Shown here: positions 53,895 to 56,707 of the stretch, in pieces
Layout: every line of letters starts with the position of its first letter
Position numbering within the stretch: the stretch's first letter is position 1
Assembly: GCA_016342645.1 (NCBI GenBank)
Contig: JAEINX010000008.1
Span: forward strand, 1-56,707
Direction of reading: 5' to 3'
From: Bacteroidales bacterium
GTDB taxonomy: Bacteria > Bacteroidota > Bacteroidia > Bacteroidales > JAEINX01
DNA: 56,707 nucleotides
Program-made: the position numbers and the translations under genes
Notes under the pieces: generated by a model
Databases searched by the model: none
The model's input: only the letters and a program-made list of their open reading frames with translations
Told to the model about the DNA's origin: nothing

Positions 53895-54710
53895 TTATTT
53901 AAAAGTATAAACTATTGAAATCTGCGGTGAATATCCAAGTGTTTGATGCATAGAAGATGCGAAATCAATTTTGAGTTTTTTAAAGTTTATTCCAAATCCA
54001 AAAGTATATAAAGTCGGATCACTCGTAATTCCACCTCGAACATATATTTTTTCAATAATCCGGTATTCAATGCCGGCTTTAAAAATTGCTTTTTTGTCAA
54101 TATCTTTTTCGGTTTCGAGCATAGTTTGAAGCTTGTCTGAAAATTTATATGATAAACCGAATTTCAAAATTGTTGGTATTCTTTCATTATTATAATCATT
54201 GAACATTATCCGAATCGGATTAAACACATGAGCAGCAATGTTTAATTGTTCATTTATTTTTGTAATAATACCGGCTTCAAAACTTATCAGGTTTTTGCTA
54301 CCATAATTTTCACCAATATTTGTTGAAAAATAATCTAATTGAATACCGGCAGAAAAATGTTCTCCAAACGATCGTGAATATGCAAGTCCGGCTTTTGTTT
54401 CATTATAAAGTTTATTGCCAAAATATTTTACACTAAGTCCAAAAACACCTGATTTAGTTGGTAATACAAAAGCTCCAAAGCATATGCCAAGGTCTTTAAT
54501 CAAAAATCTATTCTCGAAATAAAATCCGGCTGAAATATTATTTATTTGCGACAAACCTGCTTGGTTGTTCTGGATAGCCCAAAAGTCGTATAAAGCAACC
54601 GAAGCATTGCCGATTCCTGCCGATTGTGCACCGGCAGGTGTATTATCATTGGCTGCAAAAGAATAATTTAAAGATATTGATGCTATTATAATTATCCACA
54701 AAGTTCTCAT
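53895..54710 (-). CDS. PorV/PorQ-like outer-membrane protein
   Basis: A 271-residue protein with a signal peptide ending in SFA (about residue 19). The mature start PAGAQSAGIGNASVALYD and the following NNQAGLS are the recurrent entry of PorV/PorQ-type barrels. The remaining sequence is beta strands with a terminal IVYTFK. PorV carries cargo to the T9SS attachment complex, but many paralogues have other roles. It is the first gene of the operon with 51786-53888. Confidence 0.8.
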   Translation of the reverse strand: MRTLWIIIIASISLNYSFAANDNTPAGAQSAGIGNASVALYDFWAIQNNQAGLSQINNISAGFYFENRFLIKDLGICFGAFVLPTKSGVFGLSVKYFGNKLYNETKAGLAYSRSFGEHFSAGIQLDYFSTNIGENYGSKNLISFEAGIITKINEQLNIAAHVFNPIRIMFNDYNNERIPTILKFGLSYKFSDKLQTMLETEKDIDKKAIFKAGIEYRIIEKIYVRGGITSDPTLYTFGFGINFKKLKIDFASSMHQTLGYSPQISIVYTFK

Positions 54711-54946
54711 AATAAATCAATTTAGTGATTAAATGATTGTGTACTTGATTTATGACAATTGTTTTGAAACATTATTGACACCAAATTAATTAAAAATAAT
54801 CCTGATAATAATTATCGAATTATCTTTAGGCCTTTATAAAAAAATATTAATGCTAAGATAGTAATAATTTTTTTAAAATGGGATGAAAAATATTTTTTAT
54901 TATTTTTAAGGCTTTCATTTTTCTTAATTTTATAAAATATTAAGAT

Positions 54947-55615
54947 ATGGATGCTTTGAGAATATTTGATTTTCTGAATCAATTGAAAGATAATAATAAC
55001 AGAGAATGGTTTCAGGAAAATAAATCTGAATATGAACTGATTAGAAAGGATTTCATTGATTTTATCAGACGGCTGATAGAAAAGATAAGCAAGTTTGATA
55101 AAGAAATTATTTTTTTAAGTCCTTTAAAATGTATATTTAGGATTAACAGAGATATTAGGTTTTCAAATAATAAATCGCCATATAAAATTAATTTTGGGGG
55201 GTTGATTTCCAAAGGAGGCAGAAATGCGGGAAATCCGGGATATTATTTTCATATTGAACCTGGAAATTCTTTCATTTCAGGCGGTATTTATATGCCTCGC
55301 CCCGAAGCCTTAAAAGCACTTAGAGAGGATATTTATTATAATCCCGATGAGTTTAAGAAAATCATTAATGATGACCTGTTTTTAAAAAATTTTAAAGAAA
55401 TCCAGGGAAGAAAACTAAAGAGGAATCCTCGTGGTTTTCCTCCTGAGTTTAGTGATATTAACTTACTAAAATATAAAGACTATTATGTAACTCACACAAT
55501 TTCAGATCAAAAGATATGTTCGGAAGATATTATTGATTATGCCGTTGAAATATATAAAGCAATGCTTCCGTTGAATCATTATATTTTGCAGGCTGTTAGC
55601 TATCCCTTAGCGTAA
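54947..55615 (+). CDS. DUF2461 family protein
   Basis: A 222-residue cytoplasmic protein. The family blocks are clear: FLNQLKDNNNREWFQENK at the start, FRINRDIRFSNNKSPYK near residue 63, GGLISKGGRNAG, and FISGGIYMP near residue 105. Function is unknown. It is monocistronic and divergent from the PorV-like gene (236 bp). Confidence 0.92.
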   Translation: MDALRIFDFLNQLKDNNNREWFQENKSEYELIRKDFIDFIRRLIEKISKFDKEIIFLSPLKCIFRINRDIRFSNNKSPYKINFGGLISKGGRNAGNPGYYFHIEPGNSFISGGIYMPRPEALKALREDIYYNPDEFKKIINDDLFLKNFKEIQGRKLKRNPRGFPPEFSDINLLKYKDYYVTHTISDQKICSEDIIDYAVEIYKAMLPLNHYILQAVSYPLA

Positions 55616-55749
55616 TCTGCGGCAAAATTATAAACAGATTAAATCTGAAGCTAAAATCATTAATCGACATTCAATTATTATTTTCCCTCCCAATTAAAGT
55701 GTTTACTATTCAATTCTTTTTAAAAAGTAAAACAATTTCGGATTTAAAT

Positions 55750-56571
55750 TTATTTCTTATTAGCACTATGGTGCATAGTTAAGGTAGTAAACAAATCTCC
55801 TTTAAAAACCATTTCAATTTCTTCAATACTTCTTAATCCAAAAATATATGCAATGGCAACCGGATCAGCCCTAAAATTGGTATGGCCTTCATAAAAACCA
55901 TAACGCGAGACATAATAAGGAACCATTTCTCCACAATGAATATATGAAAGTTTTTTGATTAAGTCGGCCATTTCTTTTTCAGGAAGATCTGCATAGTTTT
56001 TTAATAGAAATTCTTTCTCTTCCTGATCCGGTTCTCTCCACATTTCAAGATGATACTGTCCTAAAATTTCATCATTAAATATTGATTCCTGCCATCCGCG
56101 TCCGCCTTGCCAATTAACGAATACTTTTCTTCCATTATAAAGGATGTAGTTGATGTCCATTTGTTCAAAAAGCCAAACATCTCTTTTGATTCCTTGAAGT
56201 ACAATATTCCAGACATGAAACAAGGGTTTTGCAAGTTGCCGGTGGGTTAACTCTAATTTTTTTGCAAGCAGATTATCATATTTAAGAACACTTATAATAT
56301 CTTCATCCTGACTCATAAATCCTTCTCTTGAATATTGCATTGGATGGCCATCCTTTGTAATTTCGGAAATTGACTTTCCTGTAATCGTTTTGGCCTGATC
56401 CAATTCTGTTTCATCATGCAAACCGCTTCTTGCTAGTGTAGGAAAATCGATGGTGCCAACTTTCTTTTGAAGTCCTTTGCCATATTGATATTGTTTATAG
56501 TTCAAAGAATCTCCATTTTCCATTGTAACTGGGAAAAGCAGGTAGTTTTCATCTTTCGTAAAAGCAATCAA
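55750..56571 (-). CDS. Hypothetical, probably exported protein with interrupted 5' end
   Basis: An open frame of 273 codons from a TTG at 56571. Plausible coding sequence continues upstream in the same frame (TLKINFSQTIDELPVVTSPF) back to an in-frame TAG at 56674-56676. Beyond the TAG the frame reads IVLKLFVLLK, which together with FFFSFQ after it looks like a signal peptide. No ATG lies between the TAG and 56571. So the gene may be a young pseudogene, or have a sequencing error at the TAG or the A7 tract at 56664-56670, or start at a rare codon. The body (WREPDQEEKEFLLKNYADL, MVPYYVSRYGFYEGHTNFRA) matches no family I can name. Confidence 0.6.
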   Translation of the reverse strand: MIAFTKDENYLLFPVTMENGDSLNYKQYQYGKGLQKKVGTIDFPTLARSGLHDETELDQAKTITGKSISEITKDGHPMQYSREGFMSQDEDIISVLKYDNLLAKKLELTHRQLAKPLFHVWNIVLQGIKRDVWLFEQMDINYILYNGRKVFVNWQGGRGWQESIFNDEILGQYHLEMWREPDQEEKEFLLKNYADLPEKEMADLIKKLSYIHCGEMVPYYVSRYGFYEGHTNFRADPVAIAYIFGLRSIEEIEMVFKGDLFTTLTMHHSANKK

Positions 56572-56707
56572 AACTTCAACTCCGCCATCGCTGATAAAAG
56601 GAGAAGTAACAACAGGTAATTCATCAATTGTTTGGCTAAAATTTATTTTGAGGGTCTGGAAAGAAAAAAAGAACTACTTTAGTAGAACAAATAATTTCAA
56701 AACAATC

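Noticed and set aside
56330..56360. GGATGGCCATCC palindrome as a fourth copy of the 71-bp element
   Set aside because: Only the 12-bp core is similar; there is no matching second end and it lies in coding sequence.

Overview
The window is chromosomal DNA from a member of the Bacteroidota, probably of the Bacteroidales/Marinilabiliales type. The reasons are its strong AT richness, promoters of the TTG-N19/20-TAnnTTTG type, secreted proteins with type IX secretion (T9SS) C-terminal sorting tails, TonB receptors with a carboxypeptidase-like N-terminal domain, FISUMP domains, DUF3078 and PorV-like outer-membrane proteins, and class II xylose isomerase. No tRNA, rRNA, CRISPR array, transposase or phage gene was recognised.

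Layout. 1-6427: a 930-residue T9SS protein (FISUMP plus two shared uncharacterised modules), a small protein, a family 4 uracil-DNA glycosylase, a helical protein with a carboxypeptidase-regulatory tail, and then about 1.2 kb of non-coding DNA holding three kinds of repeats. 6428-9539: dnaB, a PlsC-like acyltransferase and an RRM protein. 9832-14086: a xylose operon (transporter, xylulokinase, xylose isomerase). 14671-20273: a TonB receptor, rpmB, fabD, a Bax-inhibitor-1 membrane protein and folE, all on the minus strand. 20485-26451: yidC, a DUF3078 protein, a sirtuin, DUF456 and DUF418 membrane proteins, on the plus strand. 26537-34055: two large hybrid histidine kinases and a methyltransferase. 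34409-39107: two secreted proteins sharing modules with the first gene, a 42-bp tandem-repeat array and a second helical protein. 39218-45892: rnz, rpsA with an unusual repetitive tail, an adenylate-cyclase-type membrane protein and kdsA. 46171-49392: a papain-like T9SS protease. 49572-54710: truA, rplS and a three-gene outer-membrane cluster. 54947-56707: a DUF2461 protein and a gene whose 5' end is interrupted.

How it fits together. Most genes are housekeeping (replication, translation, lipid, folate and LPS synthesis). The accessory content is a set of cell-surface proteins built from a few recurring modules. Two loci, 0.4-6.2 kb and 34.4-39.1 kb, have the same composition: FISUMP/RKIGP-module secreted protein(s), a helical-bundle protein without signal peptide, and directly upstream of that protein a tandem DNA array whose unit is 21 bp or 42 bp. 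This duplicated cassette is the least explained feature of the window. The 42-bp array also keeps one frame in which the transitions in its conserved block are silent, so it may encode a protein of 14-residue repeats.
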